A stretch of DNA of 64,000 nucleotides from Chinchilla lanigera (GCF_000276665.1 NW_004955473.1:4294449-4358448); one strand, 5' to 3'; shown: positions 33,752-45,342, counted from the stretch's first letter. A program made the numbers and translations. The notes: a model not told the origin generated them from the sequence alone.

Positions 33752-35549
33752 AAGTCTACAAAGTCCCATTTGTTCCAAAGTTTGGTTCACTTCCGATATT
33801 TCATTGTTGATTTTTTTGTCTAGTTGATGTGTCTGTATGTAGCAGTGGGATATTCAGGTCCCCCATTGCTGTTATGTTACTGCTTATGTCATTTTTTATG
33901 TCTGTTAATATTTGTTTTATATAGCTGGGCGCACTGGTGTTTGCTGCATATGTATTTGTGATTGTTATCTCCTCCTCTTTGATTGTTCCCTTAACAAGAA
34001 TGTAGTGAACCTCTTTGTCTCGACTAATAAGTCTTGGCTTGAAATCTACTTTGTCTGCAAATAAAATAGCTACACCTGCTCTTCTCCAGGTTCCAGTCAC
34101 ATGGAATATTGTTTCCCATCCTTTGCTTTCAGTCTGAATTTGTTTTTGAATTAAATGTGTTTCTTGTATCCAGCGTATTGTATCTTGCTTCTTGATCCAT
34201 TCTGCCAGTCTGTTTATTTTTATTTGTGAATTGAGACCATTAACATGGATGGTTATAACTGATATGTATTGACTTATCCTTGTCATGTTATTTTCCTGTT
34301 GTTGGTTCCCACTCCCCCATGCCATTTAATTTTTGGCCTTGCCTGGTGGATTCCTTCTGTTAGGGTTCATAGAGTTGTAGTCATTTTTATCTCTTTCTAG
34401 AATGTCCTTCAGAACATTTTGGAGTGCTAGTTTGCTCTTCATGATTTTCTTCAGGTGTTCTTTGTCATGGAAGTATTTTACTTCACCATCAATTTTGAAA
34501 GATAGTTTTATGGGGTACATCAATCTGGGTTAGAGGTTGATTTCTTTTATGGTTTGAAATACGTTTCTCCAAGTTCTCTTTGACTTCAAGGTTTGTGGTG
34601 AGAAGTCTGCTGTGATTCTAATGGGCTTTCCTTTATGTGTGATTTGTTTCTTTTCTCTAACAGCTTTTAACATTATGTTCTTGTGTTGAATTTCTGGAAT
34701 CTTGACTACTATATGCCTTGGTGTAGATACTTTGATCATGGCTAATTAGAGTTCTCTATGCATCACAATTATCTGTATGTCACATCCTTTTTCCCTGGTT
34801 GGAAAGTTCTCTGTCATTACTTCTGTGAACAGTTTTTTATGTTGTTTGTGCTGTCTCCTACTTTTTTCCTTGACTCCAATCAATCTTATGTTATTCTTCT
34901 TTGGATCATCTAACAGCTGTTGGATTTATTTTTCATGGTCTCTTAGTATTTGTAAGAAAGCTTTCTTTTCATGATCACTAATCACAGTCCTATCTTCTGT
35001 ATCTGAAATTCTGTCCTCACATTTGCTCATTCTGCTGTGTATTCTTTCAATGGAATTTTTAATCACCTGGATATGTGTTTGAATCTCTTTCACAGGTTCC
35101 ATTTCTTTCCTATGTTGGGTGTCATGGTTTCCAGCACTTTCCTAGGGCGCTAAGCATGTCCTGCATTATGGTCACCATCTCTGTAGTTATCTAAAATATA
35201 ATTTCTGATTTGAATTTTTTCTAGAGCCTTGTTTATCACCTTTGTTACTTCCACTTTTACCATTTCAGAGAATCCAGGTGGGTGGCTTTCAGATTGTTCT
35301 ACCTCATTGCCCTCTGAGTTTGCCTTTGGTGAACTGGAAGTCTGGGGTTGCATCTTATTTAAGTATCTTCTCATTTTCCTTGTTTTATTAGTTTCATTCC
35401 TAGTTGATGCTTGTAAATTGTTTATGGTGAGTACATTTATTGCTAGTATTTAGAACCCTTAATAAATGACTACTTCTCAGAGTTGTCTTCTTTGTGTAGC
35501 TGGCTTTTGGATTTTGAATCTGTTGCAAAATCCTGCCTCTTCAATTTAT

Positions 35550-35942
35550 AAAGCATTAATAGCATATCTTAATAAAGAGAAAATAAAACAAAAGCAAGTT
35601 CTAGTCTCATGTTTATATCCAGAGACACTCAAGACTAGTTTTTCCCTGTCCATCCCTTCCAACTGCAACATTGTGACCATGTAATAAAGGTCAGTTTAAA
35701 GATTTCTTAAAAACAGTTTAAACCTTTTTTAAAAAGATTAAACAAGCAAGCCAGCAAAAGGTACTCAGTACATACTTGCCTTATATTAAACAAGCTAATA
35801 TTTCAATACAATGTAACTATACAGGTAATATACAATATACATATGTTCACAAAGCAAACACTATTTAGGCTCAGAACAGATTTGAAAAAACATGATATTC
35901 ACATTGATTACAATAACTCTAAAAATTATTGTAATGTTGAAA
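35550..35942. mobile_element. 393-bp insertion with 18-bp direct repeats, unknown type
   Basis: CCTGCCTCTTCAATTTAT is identical at 35532-35549 and 35943-35960. The sister L1 (around 49344-49366) has only one such site and no insert. The inserted DNA is AT-rich, lacks a poly(A) tail, LTR ends or inverted termini that I can see, and has no ORF. The long duplication suggests L1-type target-primed insertion of an unidentified transcript. Confidence 0.65.
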
Positions 35943-36060
35943 CCTGCCTCTTCAATTTATTGGGGATGAGAAGTGCTACCTAGTTGGCCCCTAGCTCTAT
36001 GTCCCTGGCTTATAGTGTGTTGTATGACCCATAGGCAATCTCAGTCTTAGTATACCAGCA

Positions 36061-37425
36061 CAAAAACCTGATTAGAACAGTTATATCACCTTGGCTAGTG
36101 TAGTACAATCAGCAATTACAATAGCATTAAACATAGCCTAGAAAGTGACAAACTGTGGTAACTATTAATTTGCCACCTTTAACCATACAAAATAGATTTG
36201 TGGTTATATAACAAAATCTAAAAAGAACCAGAAAATTGTGTACAGCAAATAATCCCTCAATATGATGATACTACACTCAGGGGAGAAAATTTAAAAGAAG
36301 TTAGTGGGATAAATATAAAAACAGAAAAAGAGGAAGATATTAGAAGCAAGTCTGGAGGACAAGAGATTACCCAAACTTTTGGAAAATAGGGAAAAACAGG
36401 AGGGAAGGAGAAAGAAAAATTAAAAACAAGAACAGAACAACAACTACAATAGATAGAAAAGCCATGTTCACACTCATATAAAAACCAAAACAAACAATCA
36501 AGGAAAAAAACAAGCAATACAAAAACAAGAAAAGGAGAAAAGAAGAAAAAAATGTACACTTCAAGTTATGTTTCTGGTGTCACTGGTACACAGTATGGGC
36601 ATACAGAATCCAGATCCAAATTGATTAATCCCAGCAAGCCAGCCACAGCTTTATGGTAGGGTAGTGGATAATTCCAGCAAGCCTACACCTTCAATTCCAC
36701 TGTAGGTTCAGGGTTGTTTCTGGCTATGATGCTGGAAGCCAGTTTGTTTGGCCTGTAGCACTGTGTGCCCCCTGATGGCTTGAACTCAGCTGTCTGCTGG
36801 TTTGGACTTGGCTCCCTAACATCCTGCCAATATGAACTTAGCAGTCTCACCCTGACAATGGGAGCTCCTTGATGGAGCTGGCCAGAATCTGTTCTGAGTT
36901 CTGAGCTCAGTTGGCCCCTCTCCAAGATGGCTTCCCGCTAGTCACCCTCTCCTGGGGGATGTCTGAACCCAAATAACTCACTACCCACTGCAGTCCACTT
37001 CATCCACTGCTTCATTCCACTGATGCATTTCTCTGTGGAGGTCTCCGGGGTCCCCAATACTCACAGTGCATCTGCAGGTTCGAGCCACACCTCCCATGCA
37101 GTGAGTCTGAGCTTGGGGAGAAAGCACCATCTGCCACCTCCTTCTTCTTCAATAAAATCTCTCTCTTTGCTCACCCCTAGGGCCTCAGTTCTTGCTTGAG
37201 ACCCTTCCTGGGTCACAGGGACCCACTTCCTTCCTTTGTCTCTTCCTCACTTTGCAATATTCCAAATTGCAGAGAGGCTCTTTCTCTATTGCTCACCACT
37301 CCATGATCTTCCCAAGCTCACTGTTGTGTCCCAGAAGCCAGGATCAAAGTCAACCCCTAGATGCCAGTATGGACCCAGCAGGACCCCTGGCAACCTGGCT
37401 CATCCACCTGTTGCTGCAGTTAAAC
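36061..37425. other. Unclassified block next to L1 copy A
   Basis: 36061-36590 is A-rich on the plus strand; 36591-37425 is clearly GC-richer. It could be the rest of the L1 copy A 5' UTR (promoter end at the right). A second possibility is a retroviral LTR end on the plus strand, since AATAAA at 37151-37156 is followed by a CT-rich tract and CCTGGGTCACAGGGACCC. The sister L1 does not extend into this part. Minus-strand Phe/Leu/Ser-rich frames at 36257-36564 are compositional. Confidence 0.4.
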
Positions 37426-37440
37426 CATCACACTGCCCTT

Positions 37441-37783
37441 TTTATTTTAAAGATGAAAGAACTAAAACATATTAACAGACACACAGACATTTACAAAATA
37501 ACACTAAAACAATACAAGCAATACAGAATTTGAGACAAAGTGAGAGGAAATTAACAATGGTTGTTGTATTACATATTGATATCTTCAAGTTGGTTACTCA
37601 AATAAACAAATAAAGGCATGTAAGATTGATCAAACAATTAAACATTAACTATTCCTTTCAATAAAGCAATAGAAATCAGTAGTACAACTATCTTAGCTAC
37701 CCTGTGTATACATATATACATATTTTCCCTTCTTCCTTTTTTCTTTTCCCTCATCCCAGTTCTTCTTTCCTTTTGAGCAGTTT
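37441..37783 (-). mobile_element. Antisense L1 (copy B), 3' UTR only
   Basis: Reverse complement of the young L1 3' end seen at 6157 and 54600-54905 (TTTTATTTTAAAGATGAAAG start, GGCATGTAAGATTGATC, TCATCCCAGTTCTTC end). A 15-bp duplication CATCACACTGC(C/T)CTT flanks it at 37426-37440 and 37784-37798. Confidence 0.9.
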
Positions 37784-37798
37784 CATCACACTGCTCTT

Positions 37799-39446
37799 AA
37801 TGCTCCCTTTCCCATGCTATCTACAGCTGTGTGATGTCTCTGTTTGTACATGTATGTGCACAGGTATGAAAGGGACAAAGGACCAAAAGGAAGGCTAATG
37901 GAGTTTTCCAGAAAATTGAACCAGATCCCAGATTAGAAGAACCAAAGACAGGAAGAGAAGCAGAGACAATGGTTTAAAAAAATTTCTGGAACTCCAATTT
38001 GTTAGTGTTCTAGCAGGCAAATAATACTATGTAAAATGGTTCAAACTTCTCTCCTTCATCTGTGTCAATTGGGACTTTTACCCGTACATGAACACATGTT
38101 GCCCTGGGTGATCCAGAGGACCACAGAGAAGCGTCTCAAAGACCATAGGTATTACACGACACTCTGCCTAAACATGCTTCTTTGGAAGCTTCTGTAATTC
38201 CAAAATGCAGTTCTTATTGCTGCAGGACTTCTAATGCCTGGGAGGTGTATACTGGAATCTTCTAACAATTGAGCACACATCTGATTAGCTATGAATCTTT
38301 CAGTGTATTTAATGTGGGCCAGTGCTTCTTAAATACTCCAAAGATGAATTTGTATCATGTACAGGGAACATTTTAGTTGATTATCAGACCTGAAGATTTA
38401 CATATTCTTATTCTCTTCTATTTAACTACTTCCTTCCATTTTGCATTCATTGAGCTTTGGGGAGGCAGTATTATAGTATAAGATAAAGAGAGGGATGCCT
38501 AAAGAACACAAGTAGAAAGGCAGTGGTTAATTAAAAACAAATGTTTTGGAAAGTACTTTAATCAAAAAGAACTTAGCTGAATGAATCCATGAGTAATATA
38601 AAAATTATAATGGTATTCTGTCACTGGTGATAATGATTTTTCCTAGTGATACTTGAAAAACATCATGACATGCAAGTGCTAAACATCTAAATTCTACCCT
38701 GAGGTTTCAGAAGTTTTTCCAAGATTCATTATATTTTAAGCCATCTAAAAATGTCTGTTTATGTATCCATGGGAAAGAAAAGTAGAAAAAAAATGAAAAC
38801 AGTTGATCTCTTGCAGTGGAAGGAACATGACTTGAGCTTTGAAGAAGGATTCTGTCAGCAGTAGTAGTCATTTTAAGTTAAATATTGGTCATTGTAGTAA
38901 AGGTATTGGTCATTCTGTGGCTGTCATCACAAATGCTTACTTCCCGCATGGAGCAGCCAACCTGTGCAAATACTGTTTGGGCTACGAATTGGCCTTTTGA
39001 GTGCCATAGCCCAGGCACTCCTCAGACTCTAGTTGTGTTTCCTTTTTAGCAAGTGTTTTCCTCCTTGTTGAAGTAATTCTGTCACCTTATAGGCCGCACA
39101 TGTGGTAAGTTATTTTCTTATGTTAGAAAGTGGCAAAATTCATCTCCTGCTTCCTGAAAAATAAGATGTTCTTTCCTCCTTGGACTTAGTCTTTGGGAAA
39201 AAGCCATCCTCCCTACCTATACTTTTCTCTTAAAAGCATCTCTTTGCCCTAGAATTCCTTGCAGAACTTTGAGAAGAGGCAAGGTGACTTAATTCTCTTT
39301 GTCTTGGAAAAATTAATTGAGAAACCACATGATAATTTGAATAGAGAAAACTTTACATAAATAAATATTAACTATAACAAGGGATTGGCTCATAAACAAA
39401 GAGGACTACAAAGACTGGGAGTAACAGATAAAAGAAGTGGAGATTT
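37799..39446. other. Unique sequence without a recognised gene
   Basis: AT-rich; no ORF beyond background length, no repeat recognised. Confidence 0.4.
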
Positions 39447-39820
39447 TATTTACTCTTTCAGGTTCTTACACTAGGGAGACAATATGATTTATTTCACTTG
39501 AAAGGGAAAGAAACTGCTCAAAAAGAAAGAACAACTGGGATGAGGGAAAGGAGAAAAGAAAAAAAGAAGGAAGGGAAAAATATATATATACAAGATAGCT
39601 GATAATTGTACTACTAATTCATATTAGTTTATTGAAAGGAACAGTTAATGCTTAATTTTTTGACCAATTTTACATGCTTATATGTGGTAATCTGAACAGC
39701 TTCTTTGAAGACAACAATATTCAATTTAACAATCATTGTTGAATTCCTATCATCTTTTTTTTGAAATTCTATATCACTTCTAATTTTTTTATTATATTTA
39801 TTCTCTTTAAAATTAAAAAA
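39447..39820 (+). mobile_element. L1 insertion with inverted 5' part
   Basis: 39447-39489 (TTTACTCTTTCAGGTTC ... ACAATATGAT) is the reverse complement of L1 sequence at 54506-54552, while 39490-39820 is the forward L1 3' UTR (GGGATGAGGGAAAGGAG ... CTTTAAAATTAAAAAA). This is the twin-priming arrangement. I could not settle the target duplication. Confidence 0.8.
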
Positions 39821-40043
39821 GGAGCAGAGAGAGAACCCTCCCCCCAGGGTTGAGAATCAGATCTTATAAGAAAGAGTATAGTCAGTTCCCTCCAGCAAAG
39901 AAACTGCTGTGGAACTCTACCAGGGGAACTTCCTGGAATTCTCCTCTGTGGAAATTCTGAGAAATATACTCTCTATAGTGCCAGAGAAATCTAGTCACAG
40001 GGAGGTATCTTACCACAGGTACTGTAGTCTAAAACCATCTGAG

Positions 40044-40178
40044 GTTAAGGTGGCTGAGGCAGGAGGATTGCTACAAGTTTGAGGCCAGCCTGGCTTACAT
40101 AGTGAGTTCAAGGCTAGTGTGAACTACATAGCAAGACCTTATCTCAAAAAACCAAAAAATAAATGAATTAAATTAAAC
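40044..40178 (+). mobile_element. B1 SINE, 5' truncated
   Basis: GTGGCTGAGGCAGGAGGATTG, then GAGGCCAGCCTGGCTTACAT, AGCAAGACCTTATCTC and an A-rich tail. A 13-bp duplication AAAACCATCTGAG is identical at 40031-40043 and 40179-40191. Confidence 0.95.
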
Positions 40179-40191
40179 AAAACCATCTGAG

Positions 40192-40596
40192 AGTAGGGTA
40201 CTAGATGCTTTTGGGTACTGGGTGTTGCTGATCACCATGTACTACTGGAGTTGCATGCCTGAAAAGTTGCAGACACTGTAGGAACCTAGTGCTGGGGCAG
40301 GTGTGTCCGCTGCTGGAACTAGCCCCTGGGAAGCTGGGTGCTGTACTACAGGAGCCTGCCAAGTGAGCATGCTGAGTACACTAGCATGCTGCACCCAGGA
40401 GGAAATGCCCCTTCCTCCTGAAATATCTCTCTGGCACCCTCTACTGACAAAGCTTAACACCAGGCCACCTGGCAAAGGAAAAATAAAAGGCCCAAGACCT
40501 TGTTCAAAAGCAGGCAAGGTTGAATTTGGAGCCAGGAGGCACCTAGTTGGTAACTGGCAAACTGACTCAACTCAGGTAATATGGTAGTTGTTAGGT
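40192..40596. other. Short unique stretch
   Basis: Overlapping frames of 91 and 94 codons on opposite strands (40242-40587) lie in a GC-richer patch. No domain or gene signal is visible. Confidence 0.35.
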
Positions 40597-40611
40597 GAGA
40601 GTAACTCTCTT

Positions 40612-41028
40612 TTTTTTATTTTAAAAATGAAAGGAGGAAAACATTAACAGACAGACAACCTTTTACAAAATAGCAAAAGTACAGTACAGACAATACAGAG
40701 TTACAAACAAAGTGGTAGGAAATTATACTATAAAGCTACTGTCATAAAATCAACCTGGTACTGGCTGTAAAACAGACCTAAGGATCAATGGAAGAGACTG
40801 GAAGAAACAGCCACAACCAAAAACACACTCAGCCCCCTAGTCTTTGATAAAGGGGCCAAACAAACTCACTGGAAGAATGATAGCCTCTTTAATAAATGGT
40901 GCTGGAAAAATTGGCTTGCTACCTGCCAAAGACTGAAAATAGACCCAAGCCTATCACCATGCGCCAAACTCAAGTCAAAATGGATCACAGATCTCAATAT
41001 TAAAACAGAAACACTAAATCTATTGGAA
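40612..41028 (-). mobile_element. L1 insertion with inverted 5' part
   Basis: 40612 to about 40725 is the antisense L1 3' end (TTTTATTTTAAAAATGAAAGG). From about 40720 the strand switches to sense ORF2 sequence matching 53325-53660 (TATACTATAAAGCTACTGT, AATGGTGCTGGAAAAA). The switch lies in GGAAATTA, present in both parts, so the join used microhomology. A 15-bp duplication GAGAGTAACTCTCTT is identical at 40597-40611 and 41029-41043. Confidence 0.92.
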
Positions 41029-41043
41029 GAGAGTAACTCTCTT

Positions 41044-41299
41044 AATAGTGTTATCTTGTCACTGTAGCTCATGTTCTGAGTGATCTATAATTCTCTTATA
41101 ATTTAGGCATCAAAGGATAGAAATCAGTTACCGTTTATCTCCCTATGTCTTTTATCACCCTTTCCACATCCCAGTGTAACACCATCCCTGAGAAAAAATA
41201 TAAGATATGGTTTCAGCTCACCTGTGTTCTACATCTGCCTTCACTGTGCCAGTTAGGATGGGGACAAATATCTGATTAATATCTAAACAAGATCAGATT
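41044..41299. other. Unique spacer
   Basis: Nothing recognised. Confidence 0.4.
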
Positions 41300-41520
41300 G
41301 CAGTGGAGAAAGCAGGGTTCAGTGATTAAGAACATGGGCTTCAAAGGCAGATTTAGATTAACACCCTAGCAGTGCTACTTTCTATTGTGTGATCTTGGAC
41401 AAACTGGTAAATTCTTTAAATCTCCTTCTCTTCAACTGTAAGTGGAGATAGTCATACCTGCAACTCAAGAGGATTAGGCATAAGTAGTCTACCAAACACA
41501 GTGCTTGGCACCTAGGGCGT
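41300..41520 (+). mobile_element. MIR
   Basis: Full MIR order: GTTCAGTGATTAAGAACATG, GGGCTTCAAAGGCAGATTTA, GTGTGATCTTGGACAAACTG, CTTCAACTGTAAGTGGAGAT, CAGTGCTTGGCACCTAGGGC. Confidence 0.92.
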
Positions 41521-41524
41521 AAAA

Positions 41525-41735
41525 GAAAGCTAGCTTCAAATCTCAGCCCCATCTTTTATAATTATAAAATCTTTGGGCCAGTTACTTAAAATTCTGAGAC
41601 GCAGTTTTCTCCTCCATAGAAAAATAAAATCATAATAATACCTACCTTATATTGTTTTTGTAAGGATAAAATACATATAAAATACTTAGTACAATAAGGA
41701 GACCACAAGAGGTACTTCGTAAGTGCTAGCTACAT
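41525..41735 (+). mobile_element. MIR, second copy in tandem
   Basis: CTTCAAATCTCAGCCCC, GGGCCAGTTACTTAAAATTC, TTTTCTCCTCCATAGAAAAA, ATAATACCTACCTTATATTG, GGTACTTCGTAAGTGCTAGC. Same strand as the MIR just before it. Confidence 0.85.
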
Positions 41736-42426
41736 GTAGAGGTGTGTCCATCAATCATTATGCCATGTACTTTAAAACTGTTAATCTACTTACTGCCTTA
41801 TTTCCATTGTCTTGTGATACTGAAAATAGCTTTTGGTTACTGGGTACTACTAATCACAATATACTATGGGAGTTGCATGATTAAAAAATTACGGGCCCAG
41901 CAGGAACCTGGTACCCATTCTAGCCTCCCTACTCCAATGCTTCTGCCTATAGAGAGAACATAAACAATAGTGTAGACCAGCTGATTGCCCTGCTCCTCCA
42001 GTGAGCACACCTGGGCACCAGCCAGACAAGCCTCTCAGCCCAGAGGCCCTCTTGAAATTGAAGGCTTAGTTCTTCATTCTGGCTTATGACAAAAGGTCTC
42101 CATCTCCTGGAATAGAATTATTTTCCTTACTAGTTATACAATTGTTTCTCTGAAGTTGATCACATACCCAGGGAAGAAAATGAACTCATAGATCTTTAAA
42201 TCATCATAAAATCAAAGTCTTATTCTACTTCCAGTCATTAGAGAGAGAGAGACAGTAAGGAAAAGGGAAAGGAGACTAAGTCTTGTTGAAAAGAGCATGT
42301 TTTTCTAGTGTCAGCATGATATGCCACTGGCAGAGTGCAGACCAAGTAAAACAGCCAACTTCCTCCACTTCCTCCTTTACTGGAAAAACTGCAAGTGTTT
42401 CACAAGTAGTCACTTGTATTCGTGTA
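41736..42426. other. Unique sequence
   Basis: A short plus-strand frame (41742-41963) has no motif. Nothing else recognised. Confidence 0.4.
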
Positions 42427-42591
42427 CAAATATTTGGTTGGTCTATTGTGTAAGTGAAGTCCTGGATGAGATATCATAACCTTCATGTTTGAAGCTCATG
42501 TATTTTGTTTTCTTATATAAATATTTGGTTGGTCTTTTTTGTAAGTAAAATCCCAGGTAAGAAATCTTAACCTTCATGTTTGAAGCTGATG
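42427..42591. repeat. Imperfect direct duplication, about 74 bp
   Basis: Copy 1 (42427-42500) and copy 2 (42519-42591) share AAATATTTGGTTGGTCT, then TAAGT(G/A)AA, and CCTTCATGTTTGAAGCT. An 18-bp spacer separates them. Confidence 0.9.
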
Positions 42592-43438
42592 CAACTTAGT
42601 AAGAGGCAGGAGTAGGCATGAAAAATGGAGAAAACTATAACTAATTATCCAGTCTCTTCCCCAGAGGATACATGTCAGATCTCTTCTGTGTTATAAACCC
42701 CCTAACCTTATATTCAGTGTGTAGCCCATAAGCATCAGTCCTACCCCCGAGAGCCTCTGCCTTACAAGGAAATCCTATGGAGAATGGGCTTTGCTTTGTT
42801 GAAGATTTCTTTATACTGCAGATGATGAGAGTAACAGGGTTGTTTTGAGGATATTTTCTTGGAACTCACAAGTTAAAACAGTGGGTCCTCTGCCTCTAAG
42901 CTACTATGTGCCCTGCCATTTGAGACTGTCCACTGGTGTTTACTCCAGTTTTCTTTTGCCTGTCCAGTTGCAACCTCAGAAGTGTCCTAGGAAGTAAGAT
43001 ATATGCGATGTTCTTGAGTTTCTCTTTCAAACATACACTTGAGAATTCTTACTTTTCATTTGATTTTATTTACCAAGCAAGAATCTCATGTTTATTTGCC
43101 AGTCCTATGATATGATGAACACTTCGTGCTGAACAATGCTACTTAGACATTCCCTCCAGGCAGAAATTATAATCCTGACTTACTCTTTGCCCAGACTTTA
43201 CCAAGAAACTTTGCAACTACCATCTACTTAGAATAAGCTAGCTTCAGCTGTCACTCTGAGAAACAGTAATTACTCATCCATCCAGCTTCCCAAATATCCT
43301 ACTCAACTTTCTGAGCAGTATCACTAGTATTCCCATAAACTATATCTAACGCTAAATGGGAAAGACAGGTTTATCCAAATCAAGGCCTTAGAATCCAACC
43401 AGTCTTCCAGCAGATAAGCATGTGCTACTCATTGCAGC
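42592..43438. other. Unique sequence
   Basis: No gene or known repeat seen. Confidence 0.4.
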
Positions 43439-43594
43439 ACAGACTATCACAGGATGCTTTCTGCTCCTGTGATGGAAAGAAATTGGATAATCTTGATCCC
43501 CTTATCCTCTATGAATAATATTTGCTAATAGAATGTAAATACCATTGGTAAAGAAAGAAGGGCAGAGATGAATCATTATAATGAATGTTCAAAT
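43439..43594. repeat. 156-bp local duplication, copy 1
   Basis: The stretch from ACAGACTATCACAGGAT to GAATGTTCAAAT has a second copy of the same length at 45187-45342 in the same orientation. By eye there are seven substitutions and no indel. The sequence is not a repeat family I recognise. Confidence 0.95.
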
Positions 43595-45186
43595 TTATGT
43601 GCAGATGGAGATAAGTGACAGTAAGGTATCTAAGTAACCACATGTTGAGATAGAGTAGTTCTACCATTCAGAGACCTGTATACTGGACTTTAAAGGGCCC
43701 CAAATATGACACTTCTATTTTCATTGCTTCTGATAGCTTGAAGAGAGGGCTGCATGTTATTTAGCCTCTGACATTTTTAAATCTTTCCTTTCTCCATCCA
43801 GTAACTCAGTGAGGACTGGTACGCAGTCTTTCCTTCTCAGCCACCCCTTTTTTGACTCGCTGAGTACAGGTGGTGGAAAAGCTATAAATGTTGGCATCTG
43901 ATTTTCTTTTTAGGCTCAAAACCACAACTGGGAGACAATTTTCAATAGTAATTTCTTTAAAGAAAAAAAACATGTTTAACAGATAAGAAGTGACTATCAG
44001 TTCATCCCCTGGGAAGACAATAAGAAGGATATGTTAATACTTCCATAGGAAAGGGTTTTGCATTTGGATTTAATACAAAGAATAACTTTAATCACAAAGG
44101 TTTCCTTGAATGTTAATAGAGATTTCTTAAGGAAACTACAGCTGTGGGTAGAAGTAGCAGCTTACTTTTAGTGCATGTTCAGGTGAAAAGTAGGTTTCCT
44201 ACCTCCAGGTTGATATTCATCCATTGTGTACTGTATGGCTGTACCAATGTAAAAATACTGAAAAGAAAAAAAAAAAAAAAACAACTTCAGTACTGGTTGG
44301 TAAGTAGTCATGACCAGGAGCTCCTTAAATAATCTCCAGCAAAGCAAAGCCATTTCCTCATGGGATTTCCTTGTGAAGCAGCCCACCTTCATCGTCCTAA
44401 TGTCTCCCAGGCTACCCCAGTTTACAAAAATGGATTGACTTGTGGCATAACAAGAGGAGTCTTGCAGACCCTGCTCCAGTACTTGGTTTGCTGTACAATT
44501 ATGGTTGCCATTGCCATACTGTTATTTGAATATGTATTCCCGGTTCCCCTGATATTACCTATATGACTTGTGGCCATTTTTATAAGGTGCTTATCAGAAG
44601 ACTCCTTGTAATATCAGTCAGTAAAAGAATAAATTAAAATGGAAAATGTGAGGCAGATTAACTTGAGGACAAATTTTTAAAGTTTAAAAAAGCATTTCTC
44701 CCTAAAAACAGTGTGAGCTATAATTAATGTTAGACATTACAATGCTGTCAGCAGATTGAAGGAAATAAAAGTTGATAGCACTATACTGGCTATTTGTTCA
44801 TTCAATATGAAATACCCTGGAGAGTTATTTAATAGTATACTAGGTACCATCCTTGCCCTCAGTGTTTTTTATAATTCAGCAAGGAGCTAATGCAGGTACC
44901 TGGCTGACTATTTGTGTAAGGTAAAATGCTAATAGCCATTTAAAGAATCATATTAATGCTAAGTATGTCTTGGAGAGGTACAAAGTCAGCCTACTTTCTG
45001 AAGTACAAGAGAACCTCCAGACTAGGGAATGTTGAGTTCATAGGAAACAAATAAGGGGGTCATTTAGACAAAGCCAGATAATTGTTATGATGTTCAGCTA
45101 GTACTGACTCTGCAATATTAATAATATTTAATGCTACAAACCCTGACTATTCAGGGAAAACATTAAAATAAGTAGAATGATGCAAA
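43595..45186. other. Unique sequence between the duplicated copies
   Basis: A poly-A-like run lies at 44263-44281. Frames around it (44144-44392) are short and without motif. Nothing else recognised. Confidence 0.4.
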
Positions 45187-45342
45187 ACAGACTATCACAG
45201 GATACCTTCTGTTCCTGTGATGGAAAGAAATTGGATAATCTTGATTCCCTTATCCTCTATGAATTGTATTTGCTAATAGAATGTAAATACCACTGGTAAA
45301 GAAAGAAGGGCAGAGATGAATCATTATAATGAATGTTCAAAT
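45187..45342. repeat. 156-bp local duplication, copy 2
   Basis: Second copy of 43439-43594, ending in the same GAATGTTCAAAT. Beyond both ends the two loci differ at once. Confidence 0.95.

Larger units (their letters stand above)
31990..36060 (-). mobile_element. Antisense L1 (copy A), 5' part only, heavily interrupted
   Basis: The L1 runs right to left. Copy A aligns with the plus-strand L1 at 49213-54905 through its 5' leader (35375-36060), ORF1 (about 34326-35374) and the first third of ORF2 (31990-32528 and 33754-34325). Broken ORF1 pieces include a 74-codon N-terminal frame (35150-35374) and the C-terminal domain in 34326-34739 (frames with VKIPEIQHKN and FKIDGEVKYFHDKEHLKK). The ORF2 start frame (33801-34325, 174 codons) has the endonuclease order VNGLNSQIKINRLAEWIKKQ, IQETHLIQKQ and TNTYAANTS. 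It stops at about residue 170, before the region where the LTR and hAT elements sit. The reverse transcriptase, C-terminus and 3' UTR are missing to the left of 31990. It is inactive. Confidence 0.8.

Noticed and set aside
33801..34325. 174-codon frame that looks like a gene
   Set aside because: It is the L1 ORF2 endonuclease start of copy A, truncated and without a reverse transcriptase, not a host gene.
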